The notes beneath the pieces are model-generated. The model was given only the letters and a program-made list of their open reading frames with translations, made no database searches and was not told the origin of the DNA. This document shows, in pieces, positions 7,435 through 16,395 of a DNA stretch of 42,157 nucleotides. Numbering within the stretch: position 1 is the stretch's first letter; each line of letters begins with the position of its first letter. A program made the position numbers and the translations under genes. This DNA is from an uncultured Campylobacter sp. (lineage in GTDB: Bacteria > Campylobacterota > Campylobacteria > Campylobacterales > Campylobacteraceae): positions 1-42,157 of the forward strand of contig NZ_CALLWC010000023.1 of NCBI RefSeq assembly GCF_938015785.1, given 5' to 3'.

Positions 7435-7875
7435 TTATAAGAATTCCTCAATGATTTTGAGCTGTTTAAATTTTACGGTTATCCTCTGTCCGCTCGCAAA
7501 GATAAAATCATACTCGCAAACGCTTTCCCGCTTTAGCGAAAATTGATGAACTATCAGATCGTTGTTTTTAAAGCTCTTATCGTCCGTTTTAAAGCGGACG
7601 GCTAGGACGTTTTTGAAAATAAATTTAAAATTTCTATCTCGGTGGGGAGATAAAAATTTCATCGTTAATTTATCTTCGTTTTTTAAAATAGCGAATTTAA
7701 ATTCAGTCAAAACGGCGTCGTGAAGGGTTTCTTTCGTATTAAATAGATACCTTTTTGGATCCAATATAAACTGCCTGATGGGCTTTGCTATTTCGTTTTC
7801 ATTCTTGCGAAGCGACTTAAAATAATCGTCAAAATACCAAATACCGCCCTTTCTTTTTATTTTCGCCGTGATCAT
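7435..7875 (-). CDS. Hypothetical protein between copies of a gene tail
   Basis: A 146-residue basic soluble protein that I do not recognise. It has no signal peptide or membrane segment. Visible features are an N-terminal KRKGGIWYFDDYFKSL, a LHDAVLTEF segment near residue 51, and alternating hydrophobic/charged beta-type sequence to the end (KQLKIIEEFL). It is more AT-rich than the gene upstream. It lies 34 bp downstream of the DUF1963-like gene in the same orientation, so it may be read from the same message. The short size, all-beta look and position resemble immunity-type proteins, but this is inference only. Confidence 0.75.
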   Translation of the reverse strand: MITAKIKRKGGIWYFDDYFKSLRKNENEIAKPIRQFILDPKRYLFNTKETLHDAVLTEFKFAILKNEDKLTMKFLSPHRDRNFKFIFKNVLAVRFKTDDKSFKNNDLIVHQFSLKRESVCEYDFIFASGQRITVKFKQLKIIEEFL

Positions 7876-7909
7876 TCATCTGTCCATTTGCGTTTTTCTT
7901 AAATTTTAC

Positions 7910-9520
7910 TCACGTGCACTGCATAAAAAACGCGCTCACCCGCGTCCGCTCGCACCAAAATACATATAAAATCCCGCCGCTGCCGAAATATACCTCGCCG
8001 CCTTGCTCGCGGCTCGGAAGCTCGCTATCAAGCTGCATCAAAAACTCCATTTTCTCGCCGCATATCGGACACGTCGGCACCAAGACACCCTGTATCCATG
8101 ATGGCTCGCCGCCGATGCGCGCGAGGTTTTGCCTGCTGTTTGACATCCCCCAGTCCTGAGCCGCCCAGCGCGCCGGCGTAGGCGCAAGTACTACTTCGCA
8201 CTCCTTTATCGGTTCGTCAAATGCGTATTCGACCTGCGTCCTTTCGCCGATACGCCGCGGCATACCCTGCGCGTCGTGTTCGTAAAAGACTATCTCGCCT
8301 TCGTTTACCTCTCTAACGTGAGCGGCGAGGATTAGGCGCGGCAGCGATCGCACGGGCAAGTCACGAGGTAGCGGATCAAGCATGATGAGATGAAATAGCG
8401 GATTTTGCGCATCGCCGTCCGCTTCATCCAAAACCCCGCCGAGCTTATATCCTGCCTCGCCGCCCTCAAACCGCCAGGTCGGATGGTACTTTGCCAGATG
8501 CGGCGCATAGGGCGCGCCGAAGTAGCCGCGCGGAAAGATTATGTGATACACGCGCTGCCCGCAGTATCTTTTGAGCCTGAATTTCTCGCCGCCAAAGCAA
8601 ATTTCATCGTTCGGCGCTTTTTGTGATTTATCGGAGTCGGCTTCGTTTGCGTTAAATTTAGCGGTACATTCGGTCGTATCCGCTTTAAAATTTTCGCTCG
8701 TTTGGGTTTGTTTGGCGTTGCCGTGTTTGAGCGTATCTGTTTTTAAAATTTCATCCGCCACCGCTTGAGCTGCGCCGTCTGCGTCAAATTTAGATCGCTC
8801 AAAAGTAAATCCCACGGCCTCCAGCCAGTAGCCGATATATTCAAGTAGGTCGCACGGGCGATCGAAAAAATCCTCCGCAAGCGCGAGCTCGCAGGCAAAT
8901 TTTATATTTTGCGGATCGCGGGTTTGCAGCAGGCAGCTAAAAATTTTTTGCCGCTCATCCCTGCTCGTCCGCGGATCCGCAAGCTTCTCACGCCAGATTT
9001 GTGAGCTATCGTAGCTAAGCTCGCGCCACGGATACTCCGCGTAATACGCGCTCTCGTTCGGCTGCAATTTAAAAAGCTCGCCAAGATACGGGTGCAAAAA
9101 CGGCGCGAACTCAAGACTTGCCGCGGCGATGACCTCTTCGGCGTTTTTCCAGCGCGCGCTCTTTTCATCTCTGCCGCGTTGCCGCGCATTTTCGCTTGCG
9201 CTTTCGTCCGCCCGCGCATTCTCTCCCGTCTGTGCCGCGCTTTTGCTCTGCTGCGTTTCGCGCCCCTGCGCCGCCTCTTCGCGTAAAATTTCAACCGCCG
9301 TAGCGATCAAAGCTTTAAAATCCTCCTCGCCCACGTAGCCCATAGCGTCCTTTAGCAGCGTGCCGCCCTCTTGCCACCCGCACAGCAGGCTGTCCGCTAG
9401 CGTAAAATACGCCGCCGCATCACCTTGCAGCTGCCAAAACCGCTCGTATAAACCGGGCACCCTAAAGCCGTCACGTTCGAAATCTCGCGCCAGATTTAGC
9501 GCCTCATCCCGCTTATCCAT
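7910..9520 (-). CDS. Large protein with a DUF1963-like C-terminal domain
   Basis: A 536-residue cytosolic protein. The C-terminal about 220 residues match the DUF1963/YwqG pattern: ARIGGEPSWIQGV, a zinc-knuckle-like CPICGEKMEFLMQLDSELP, and a final GGILYVFWC...VSAFFMQC. The N-terminal half is not recognised. Two hydrophilic low-complexity stretches (about 102-140, rich in Gln/Ala/Ser/Glu/Arg, and about 255-312, rich in Lys/Thr/Asn/Asp) interrupt the fold and look like expansions. The function of DUF1963 is unknown, though members recur in accessory regions. A decayed copy of its 3' end lies at 7354-7416. Confidence 0.8.
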   Translation of the reverse strand: MDKRDEALNLARDFERDGFRVPGLYERFWQLQGDAAAYFTLADSLLCGWQEGGTLLKDAMGYVGEEDFKALIATAVEILREEAAQGRETQQSKSAAQTGENARADESASENARQRGRDEKSARWKNAEEVIAAASLEFAPFLHPYLGELFKLQPNESAYYAEYPWRELSYDSSQIWREKLADPRTSRDERQKIFSCLLQTRDPQNIKFACELALAEDFFDRPCDLLEYIGYWLEAVGFTFERSKFDADGAAQAVADEILKTDTLKHGNAKQTQTSENFKADTTECTAKFNANEADSDKSQKAPNDEICFGGEKFRLKRYCGQRVYHIIFPRGYFGAPYAPHLAKYHPTWRFEGGEAGYKLGGVLDEADGDAQNPLFHLIMLDPLPRDLPVRSLPRLILAAHVREVNEGEIVFYEHDAQGMPRRIGERTQVEYAFDEPIKECEVVLAPTPARWAAQDWGMSNSRQNLARIGGEPSWIQGVLVPTCPICGEKMEFLMQLDSELPSREQGGEVYFGSGGILYVFWCERTRVSAFFMQCT

Positions 9521-9661
9521 CTTATTTCCTTTTGCAATTTTATTTTGATAATTTTATCGTAAATTTAAGTTAAATTTTGAAGGCGGCTTATTTTATATGT
9601 CGAAATTCTATGGAAAAATATGGGAGATTAAATTCGGCGGCGAATTAAATTTTAAAAGTAC

Positions 9662-9683
9662 GCCGAGCCTCGTAGAGCCCGGC
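9662..9683 (-). terminator. Hairpin after brnQ
   Basis: GCCGAGC (9662-9668) and GCCCGGC (9677-9683) pair with one A-C mismatch around an 8-nt loop, about 25 bp beyond the brnQ stop on the minus strand, followed there by GTACTTTTAAAATTT. It is a plausible terminator for brnQ. The 9521-9707 interval has no gene. Confidence 0.5.
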
Positions 9684-9707
9684 TAAATTTTAAAATAGCT
9701 CTTAAAT

Positions 9708-11039
9708 TTAGAAGCTATCGTCTCTTTTTTCAAAGATCAGATGCAGCACGTAGGTCACGGCGAAGGTCACTGTGCTAGGCACTATCCAGCCGAGCATCGA
9801 GTCGTAAAACGGCATTTTCTTTACGATAAACGTAACAAGCGGCACCGAAATCCCCAAAATATCAAGCCCGTTTATGACGCCCTCGACTACGCAGACATAG
9901 ACGCAGGCGCGGTAAATCAGCTTGCTTGAATCGATCCACGGGTTGATCAGCGAGAGGATTATCAGCATGATCGAGATCGGATAGATGGCGACGAGAACCG
10001 GGATGGAGCCTTTGATGATGGTCGTAAGGCCGAAATTTGCGACTCCAAAGCCGATCACGCACCAAGCGATCGCCCAAGTTTTGTATTTGATCTTACCTTT
10101 CGTAAGCTCCTCAAAGTATTCGCTAGCCGAGCTTATAAGACCCAGCGTCGTGGTGATGCAGGCTAGGAAAAATGCGCTGCCTAGGATCACTACGCCCACT
10201 CTTCCGAAGTAATGATCGCTTACTCGCGACAGAAGCTCCGCTCCGTTGATATTCGGCGTATCCTTGAAAAGCTCCGCAGAAGTCGCGCCCAGATAGCCCA
10301 GCATAAAATATATCGTCATCAGTATGACGCCCGACATCATTCCCGCCTTTATCGTAGAGGTGACGAGGTGCTTCTCGTCGCTAACGCCGGTTGCTTTAAT
10401 GGCGTTAATTACGATGATGCCGAATGCTAGCGACGCAAGCGCGTCCATCGTCTGATAGCCCTCTACGAAGCCCTTTGCTGCGGCGTGATCAACGTACTCG
10501 CCGCTAGGGGCGACGAAGCTTCCGATCGGAAACAAAAATCCCGCGCCGAAAAGCAGCAAAATAAGCGCCAAAAGTATCGGCGTGAGGTATTTTCCGAGCA
10601 GATCGACGAGCTTTGAAGGGTTCATACAGATGTAATAGTTCAGCGCAAAATATGCGGCAGAATAAACAAATAGCCAAATTTGAAGGCGCTCTTCCGCAAT
10701 AAAAGGCTTAATTGCGATATCAAAAGGCATATTCGCCGCGCGCGGTATCGCAAAAAGCGGCCCGATCGTAAGATATAAAAGTGCGGTAAAAACGATCGCA
10801 AACACCGGATCTATGCGGCGCACCAGGCTCTGAAGCCCCTTAGCGCGCGCAATGCCTGCGACGCCGAGAACCGGCAGAAGCACCGCCGTAGCGCAAAAAA
10901 ACATTATCGCGACATAAAAATTCTGTCCGGAATCCTTGCCTAAGCCCGGCGGAAAAATAAAATTTCCCGCACCGAAAAACATCGCAAATAGCGTAAGCGA
11001 TATCGTCAAAAACTGGCTTCTACTAAGCTTGCCCTTCAT
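9708..11039 (-). CDS. brnQ: Branched-chain amino acid:cation symporter (LIVCS family)
   Basis: A 443-residue integral membrane protein with about 12 hydrophobic segments. The N-terminus SQFLTISLTLFAMFFGAGNFIFPPGLG is the family's hallmark first helix (FAMFFGAGN), followed by P.LG.AGIA. It imports leucine, isoleucine and valine with Na+ or H+ across the inner membrane. Length and topology are normal. ATG at 11039 has AAGAAGG 6 nt upstream. It diverges from radA with a shared 210-bp regulatory stretch. Confidence 0.95.
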   Translation of the reverse strand: MKGKLSRSQFLTISLTLFAMFFGAGNFIFPPGLGKDSGQNFYVAIMFFCATAVLLPVLGVAGIARAKGLQSLVRRIDPVFAIVFTALLYLTIGPLFAIPRAANMPFDIAIKPFIAEERLQIWLFVYSAAYFALNYYICMNPSKLVDLLGKYLTPILLALILLLFGAGFLFPIGSFVAPSGEYVDHAAAKGFVEGYQTMDALASLAFGIIVINAIKATGVSDEKHLVTSTIKAGMMSGVILMTIYFMLGYLGATSAELFKDTPNINGAELLSRVSDHYFGRVGVVILGSAFFLACITTTLGLISSASEYFEELTKGKIKYKTWAIAWCVIGFGVANFGLTTIIKGSIPVLVAIYPISIMLIILSLINPWIDSSKLIYRACVYVCVVEGVINGLDILGISVPLVTFIVKKMPFYDSMLGWIVPSTVTFAVTYVLHLIFEKRDDSF

Positions 11040-11071
11040 CTTAAACCTTCTTTAAATAAAGTGAAATTTGT

Positions 11072-11077
11072 ATTATA
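11072..11077 (-). promoter_or_regulatory. -10 box for brnQ
   Basis: TATAAT on the minus strand lies about 33 bp upstream of the brnQ ATG in an AT-rich context. No -35 is evident. Confidence 0.55.
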
Positions 11078-11195
11078 GTTATAAATGTTTAAAACATATT
11101 TAAATTTAGCTCAAATTTAGCCACAAATCCTCCGTCTCGTGATTTTTGATCCCGCAAACAGCGCACGAGGCAGCTAAAATTTTAAAAATTTTAAG

Positions 11196-11201
11196 TATAA
11201 T
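11196..11201 (+). promoter_or_regulatory. -10 box for radA
   Basis: AAGTATAATTTCG contains TATAAT 48 bp before the radA ATG, preceded by phased T/A tracts (TTTTAAAAATTTT) typical of Campylobacter sigma-70 promoters. Confidence 0.6.
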
Positions 11202-11249
11202 TTCGCGAAATTCAAGGCTAAATTTAGACAAAATGAGCGAGGGATAAAG

Positions 11250-12599
11250 ATGGCGAAGATTAAAACTACGATTTTTGAGTGCCAGCACTGCGGCAATCAG
11301 CAAAGCAGATGGCTTGGCAGATGCCCCGACTGCGGCGCATTCGATAGCTTCGTCGAGCTCAAGCCCGCTCAGATCAAAGCGCTAAAAGAGATCGAGGGTG
11401 AGCTTGCCCGCGCCTCATCCGCAAGCGCCAAAGCGATCAGCGAGATAGAAATCGAGCAAATTTCGCGCATCGACACCAAGGATAGCGAGCTAAATTTAGT
11501 CCTCGGAGGCGGCGTCGTGGAGGGTTCGCTCGTGCTAATCGGCGGCAGCCCCGGCATCGGAAAATCCACGCTGCTGCTTAAGATCGCGGCAAATTTAGCA
11601 AGCGGCGGTCGCGCCGTGCTTTACGTAAGCGGCGAGGAAAGCGCCAGCCAGATCAAAATGCGCGCGCAGCGGCTGGGCGCGATAAGCGAGCAGCTGTTTC
11701 TACTCACCGAGATAAGCTTAAGCGCCGTGTTTGAAGAGGTCGAGCGCAGGGATTATAAGTTTATCGTCATCGACAGCATCCAGACGCTTTTTAGCGACAA
11801 GGCCCCCTCTGCGCCGGGCTCGATCACGCAGGTCCGCGAGATCACGTTTGAGCTGATGCGACTTGCCAAAGCGCGCGGGATTTCGATCTTCATCATCGGC
11901 CACATCACTAAAGAGGGCTCGATCGCAGGCCCGCGCATACTAGAGCATATGGTGGACGTGGTGCTGTATTTCGAGGGCGATGCGAGCAAGCAGCTTAGAA
12001 TTTTGCGCGGTTTTAAAAACCGCTTCGGGGCTACGAGCGAGGTGGGGATTTTCGAGATGGGGCCGCACGGGCTCGTAAGCGCAAAGGACGTCGCGAGTAA
12101 ATTTTTCACGCGCGGCAAGGCGGTAAGCGGCTCGGCGATCACGATCACGATGGAGGGTACGCGCGCGCTCGTCGTGGAGATCCAGGCGCTCGTGTGCGAG
12201 AGCGGCTACCCGAAGCGCAGCGCTACGGGCTTTGATAAAAACCGCCTGGATATGCTTCTGGCGCTGCTTGATCGCAAGCTTGAGATCGGGCTTGGCGGAT
12301 ACGACGTCTTCGTAAACGTAAGCGGCGGCGTAAAAATCACTGAAACTGCGTGCGATCTCGCCGTCGTTGCGGCGATCGTAAGCAGCTTCAAAAACCGCCC
12401 GATCAGTAAAGAGAGCGTCTTCATCGGCGAGGTGAGCCTAAACGGCGAGATTAGAGAGATCTTTAACCTCGATGCGCGCCTGAAAGAAGCCGCGATGCAG
12501 AAATTTAAAAACGCGATCGTCCCGATGAAGCCGCAAAACGCGCAGGGACTTAAAATTTTTCACGCTACTGAGATCACGCAAATTTTAGATTGGATGTGA
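11250..12599 (+). CDS. radA: DNA repair protein RadA (Sms)
   Basis: A 449-residue RecA-like branch-migration ATPase for homologous recombination and repair. An N-terminal C4 zinc finger (Cys11, Cys14, Cys25, Cys28) precedes the ATPase core with Walker A GGSPGIGKST (98-107) and a Walker B VIDSIQT stretch. The RadA-specific KNRFG motif lies near residue 255, and a C-terminal Lon-protease-like domain starts with VNVSGGVKITE. Full length. ATG at 11250 follows GAGGGATAAAG. A GC-rich terminator lies about 95 bp after the stop. Confidence 0.97.
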   Translation: MAKIKTTIFECQHCGNQQSRWLGRCPDCGAFDSFVELKPAQIKALKEIEGELARASSASAKAISEIEIEQISRIDTKDSELNLVLGGGVVEGSLVLIGGSPGIGKSTLLLKIAANLASGGRAVLYVSGEESASQIKMRAQRLGAISEQLFLLTEISLSAVFEEVERRDYKFIVIDSIQTLFSDKAPSAPGSITQVREITFELMRLAKARGISIFIIGHITKEGSIAGPRILEHMVDVVLYFEGDASKQLRILRGFKNRFGATSEVGIFEMGPHGLVSAKDVASKFFTRGKAVSGSAITITMEGTRALVVEIQALVCESGYPKRSATGFDKNRLDMLLALLDRKLEIGLGGYDVFVNVSGGVKITETACDLAVVAAIVSSFKNRPISKESVFIGEVSLNGEIREIFNLDARLKEAAMQKFKNAIVPMKPQNAQGLKIFHATEITQILDWM

Positions 12600-12691
12600 A
12601 GCGGCGCGCTTCTTAGCTTCGGTTTAGCAGAGGGCGCGGGCAGGCGAAAATGAACTTTGAGCGGCAAATGGTGCGTTGCTTTTGCATGGGC

Positions 12692-12721
12692 GCGGCGAGG
12701 GGCGCAAGTGCGCCGCTTTTT
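12692..12721 (+). terminator. Rho-independent terminator after radA
   Basis: GCGGCG (12692-12697) pairs with CGCCGC (12711-12716), and an alternative stem GGCGC/GCGCC sits inside. TTTTT follows directly. It is the strongest classical terminator in the window. The remainder of 12600-13348 contains no convincing gene; it is GC-richer, degenerate spacer sequence. Confidence 0.7.
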
Positions 12722-13348
12722 GCATGGCTCACAAGCAAGCGCAAATGAGCTTGATCGCTAAGGCGCGATTTTTGGAATTTCACGTATCGTAGCGGCTCAA
12801 AAATTCGTTTGAGATTTAAAACAGCTCGGCGACGGTGCGGTTAAAATTTAATCATTCGCGGCGCATCCTAGTAAGCAAGATAGGCGCTTTGCAGCATAAA
12901 TTTTAAAATTTTGCCACAATGCGGCGCAAAGCCGAGCGCGTCGGGCCCTTGCGTCGCACAAAATTCTATCGTGACGCACAGGACGTATCGCATAGGGCTA
13001 AGAGCCGGTAAAATTTTAGCAGTGCTAAGCTCTCATGCGCGGACGCGACGCGGATACCGCAAGCAAAGTATCGCGCGCCGAGCCGAATGGGCGCCGCCGT
13101 AGCACGTCGCAACCCGAAAAGGCTTGCTAGCAAGACGCTGTGCAAGCCAAAGCGCGCAGGTCCGCCTCACGTAGCCAAAAGACAAAGCCCGAGAGGCGGC
13201 AAGATAGCAACCAGCGAGAGCGCGATGAAATTTTAACGCAGACCGCATAAGCTGTCGGCAAAGCCTAATTCTACGGACAGGTTCCGCGGATAAAATTTTG
13301 CAAATCTAGCGTGGATAAAATTTTATAAATTTAAACGGAAAGGTGCGT

Positions 13349-14092
13349 ATGAGCCCAAATGTAATCGTTAAATTCGTCATTTTGTTTTTCATCAGGGCGC
13401 AAAGCTTAAACGTCAAATTTAGCAGGCTCGACGCCGTCGTATCGCGCGCTTACGCCAAATACGGGGTGCTGTTTAAGCTAAGCGTGCCGCTACTTGCAGC
13501 AGCATCGGTATTTGCGCTGTTTAACCTATACGATTTTGCCAAAGCAAACTACGCGCTCACGATCTTTTTGCTCGCTTTAGGCGCGCCTCTGCTTACGTAT
13601 AGCTTTTTTAAGGCGATAAAATCGGCGATGACCTTCGCGCTATTTGTGATCCCCTTTGCGGCGGTGTTTGCGATCATCGCGGTGACGGGCGCACAGAAGC
13701 TTGATAACTCGCTAAATTTCAACATCGTTTTTCCGCTATTTTTCACCCTCGTGTGGTTTGCGATGTCGGTGATCGCAGATGAGGACGTAGCGCAGATCAT
13801 GAATAAGATCGTATCGAAGCTCTCGACGCTTTTCGTGACGATTTTCATCCTTTACAACTACGAGGCGTTGCATGGGATTTTAACCGCAAGTGCGGGAGGG
13901 TATCGAGCGAGCAGCGACGAGCTAAACGCGCTTGATCTTGTATTTATGACGATTAGATTTTTCACGCTGCCTTCGATTTTTACGTTGATGATTTTTGAGA
14001 TTAAGGATTATCTTTTTACGAGATACGACGCGTTCGTGCAGGCTCAGCAGGAGCGCATGCAGGATTTAAAAAATTCCAAGGGCTCGGAGTAA
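13349..14092 (+). CDS. Hypothetical multi-spanning membrane protein
   Basis: A 247-residue integral membrane protein with about six hydrophobic segments and a charged C-terminal tail (QAQQERMQDLKNSKGSE). I do not recognise the family. I preferred ATG at 13349 over GTG at 13343 because GGAAAGG lies 5 nt before the ATG but abuts the GTG. It stands alone, flanked by non-coding spacers (748 bp upstream, 233 bp downstream), so it is probably its own transcription unit. Two GGATAAAATTTT words precede it, the longer ending about 20 bp before the start. Confidence 0.75.
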   Translation: MSPNVIVKFVILFFIRAQSLNVKFSRLDAVVSRAYAKYGVLFKLSVPLLAAASVFALFNLYDFAKANYALTIFLLALGAPLLTYSFFKAIKSAMTFALFVIPFAAVFAIIAVTGAQKLDNSLNFNIVFPLFFTLVWFAMSVIADEDVAQIMNKIVSKLSTLFVTIFILYNYEALHGILTASAGGYRASSDELNALDLVFMTIRFFTLPSIFTLMIFEIKDYLFTRYDAFVQAQQERMQDLKNSKGSE

Positions 14093-14325
14093 AATTTAAA
14101 GCTTAGCTCGATCTAATTTTGCGCGCCTTAAATGCTCGCAAATACTAAATATTGCGACCGCCGTGTGAATACTGAGCTTCGGCGCGGCGGCGGGACTAAT
14201 AAAATTTGAAATGAGATTTTTAGGACAAAATTTTGAGATGGAATTTTAATGATGCACCGGTTATGCGCGGGTTAGAATTTAAAGCCGAAAGCTTCAAATC
14301 CACGCCCTGCGTTAAATTTAAAATT

Positions 14326-15132
14326 CTAAAAGAAGCTGTATATGTCGTCTAAAAGGAAGTACTTTTTATCGACGGTACCTTTGTAGAAAGGCTCGAAAGT
14401 ATCGTTATACGCTTTTTTGAAAAAGCCCTCTTTGCTAAGCGAAATGAGCGCTTGATTGACGGCTTCTGCGAGATCTGCGTTGCCTTTTTGCATCGCGATG
14501 CCTAAAAATACGTTCTCGCCAAGACTTTTGATATTAACCTCGACGCTAGGATCTGCGACCGGATAGACCATCACAAATAGATTATCGTCGCACGCGCCGT
14601 CGATCTCGCCGCTCTTTAACCGCTTGTAGCAATCGGAGGAATTTTTGCAATACACTAGATTGTAGCCGCCGTCCTTTTGCATAAACGCTTCGCCCGTCGA
14701 GCCGCGGATGACGCCTACTTTCCTACCTCGCAGATCGCTCATTTTTTGGATATTGTCGCTTTTTCTGGTTAAAACTCCGGAATTTACCGAAAGATAGGGC
14801 ATCGAAAACTCATAATTTTTCTTTCTCTCCTCAGTAACGCTCGCAGCCGCGATAAGCATATCCGCCTGATTATTTTGAATGGACGGAAAGCGCGCTTGCG
14901 CTGATACCGGTATGAGCTCGATCCTGCCGCCGGTATCGCCTAAAATTTTGCCTCCGATTGCATTAGCAAGCTCTACGTCAAAGCCCTCAAATCCATTATC
15001 CGTAACTCTACTAAATGGAGGCTCATTTTCATAAACGGCGATACGAATGACTTTACTCTGCTTTATTTGGCTTAAAGAATTCGCAAGCGCAAAGATGCAA
15101 GATAAAACAATTAAAAACAGTGATTTTTTCAT
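14326..15132 (-). CDS. Periplasmic amino-acid-binding protein (copy 1)
   Basis: A 268-residue solute-binding protein of the bacterial extracellular family 3 (PEB1/FliY-like). A signal peptide (MKKSLFLIVLSCIFALANS) is followed by the family pattern IRIAVYENEPPFS, GFEGFDVELANAI, QADMLIAAASVTEERKKNYEFSMPY and LRGRKVGVIRGSTGE. It ends in KKYFLLDDIYSFF, a tail shared with the two neighbouring paralogs. Such proteins deliver amino acids to an ABC permease, but no permease or ATPase gene is nearby. It starts 17 bp after the stop of copy 2, so both are likely on one mRNA. Confidence 0.93.
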   Translation of the reverse strand: MKKSLFLIVLSCIFALANSLSQIKQSKVIRIAVYENEPPFSRVTDNGFEGFDVELANAIGGKILGDTGGRIELIPVSAQARFPSIQNNQADMLIAAASVTEERKKNYEFSMPYLSVNSGVLTRKSDNIQKMSDLRGRKVGVIRGSTGEAFMQKDGGYNLVYCKNSSDCYKRLKSGEIDGACDDNLFVMVYPVADPSVEVNIKSLGENVFLGIAMQKGNADLAEAVNQALISLSKEGFFKKAYNDTFEPFYKGTVDKKYFLLDDIYSFF

Positions 15133-15149
15133 TTCAAATTCCTTTTTTA

Positions 15150-15956
15150 TTAAAAAAAGCTGTAAAGATCGTCGAGTAAGAAGTATTTTTTATCGACGGT
15201 GCCTTTATAGAAGGATTCGAAAGTATCCTCGTAAGCCTTTTTGAAAAAGCCCTCTTTGCTGAGCGCAATCAAGCCTTTATTGATCGCTTCTAGCAGCTCC
15301 GCGTTACCCTTTTGCACCGCGACGCCTAAGAATACATTATCGCCTAAATTTTTGATATTGACTTCGACTGCAGGATCTACGATCGGATAGACCATAACAA
15401 AAAGGTTGTTGTTACAATATCCGTCGATCTCGCCACTTTTTAATCTCCTGTAGCAATCGACCGAATCGTTGCAGTAGGAAACATTATAACCGCCGTCTTT
15501 TTTGATATACGCCTCGCCGGTAGTCTTGCGGATGATACCGATCTTTTTACCCATCAGATCGCCTATTTTGTGAATATTTGAGTCTTTTTTCGTTAAAATT
15601 CCCAAATTCACCGTAAAATACGGCATCGAGAAATCCACGCTTCCCTTACGCTCTTCAGTGATACTTGCAGCCGCGATTATCATATCGGCTTGGTTGTTTT
15701 GCAGCATCGGAAAGCGCACTTCGTTCGTTACCGGGATGAGCTCGATGCGGCCGCCGGCGGAACCGAAAATTTTACTAGCCAAGGCGTTGGCAAGCTCGAC
15801 TTCAAAGCCCTCGAAGCCCTTTTCAGCGGACTTACTAAAAGGCGGCTCGTTTTCATAAACGCCCACTCTGATAACCTTGCTTTGTTTGATCTCGCTTAAG
15901 GAATTCGCGAAAACAAAGATCGCCGACAATAGAATAAGAAAAAATGACTTTTTCAT
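15150..15956 (-). CDS. Periplasmic amino-acid-binding protein (copy 2)
   Basis: A 268-residue family-3 binding protein, the closest paralog of copy 1 and identical to it in length. The signal peptide is MKKSFFLILLSAIFVFANS. Shared features include VYENEPPFS, QADMIIAAASITEERKGSVDFSMPYF and YCNDSVDCYRRLKSGEIDG. Differences cluster in the ligand-facing loops (GYCNNNL against GACDDNL in copy 1), so ligand preference may differ. GGAGGAAATT precedes the ATG at 15956, an excellent ribosome site. It is the first gene of a two-gene unit with copy 1. Confidence 0.93.
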   Translation of the reverse strand: MKKSFFLILLSAIFVFANSLSEIKQSKVIRVGVYENEPPFSKSAEKGFEGFEVELANALASKIFGSAGGRIELIPVTNEVRFPMLQNNQADMIIAAASITEERKGSVDFSMPYFTVNLGILTKKDSNIHKIGDLMGKKIGIIRKTTGEAYIKKDGGYNVSYCNDSVDCYRRLKSGEIDGYCNNNLFVMVYPIVDPAVEVNIKNLGDNVFLGVAVQKGNAELLEAINKGLIALSKEGFFKKAYEDTFESFYKGTVDKKYFLLDDLYSFF

Positions 15957-16302
15957 AATTTCCTCCTTGAATTTTAAATTTTTCGTAATTGTAATGTAAA
16001 TTTTCTTAAAATTTCATTTTACCAGAACCGAAATTATTCCCTAAATTGCGAGCTTAGCGATAAAATCTCGCAACTAAAATTTCTAAGCATAATGATAGAG
16101 GCTTTTTAAATTTTGCTACCTTGCACCAAGCTCCGCCCGCTCTCATTAAATTTTAGCGCTTCGCTATAAAATTCTGTGCGTCTATTAGTGCCGCAAAAAT
16201 AGCACGCCGCTGCGAAATTCTACGGAATTTCATAAATTTCATAACGGCGCGTTAGTAAAATTTACAATCCAAACCCAAGCTCGAAAAGTCGGACAAAATA
16301 GC

Positions 16303-16319
16303 AAGGCTATACGAGCCTT
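16303..16319 (-). terminator. Hairpin downstream of binding-protein copy 3
   Basis: AAGGCT (16303-16308) and AGCCTT (16314-16319) form a 6-bp stem with a 5-nt loop. On the minus strand it is followed by GCTATTTT. It lies about 77 bp past the stop of the gene at 16396. The rest of 15957-16395 has no gene; a weak TACAAT at 15988-15993 (minus) could be the -10 for copies 2 and 1. Confidence 0.4.
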
Positions 16320-16395
16320 TTAAATTTTACCTGGCGAGAGCACACAGCTATGCTTACTGCAAGCAAATGCAGGCGAGCCGTACCGCTATGCCCGC

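Noticed and set aside
9092..9338. Plus-strand frames inside the DUF1963-like gene
   Set aside because: Antisense to the low-complexity region of that gene; long because the Arg/Ala/Glu-rich codons avoid stops on the opposite strand.
12911..13248. Overlapping short frames on both strands in the spacer after radA
   Set aside because: Arg/Ala/Cys-rich translations without a ribosome site or recognisable motif; typical of chance frames in the GC-richer spacer.
13343..13348. GTG start at 13343 for the membrane protein
   Set aside because: The GGAAAGG site abuts the GTG, whereas it is correctly spaced from ATG at 13349.
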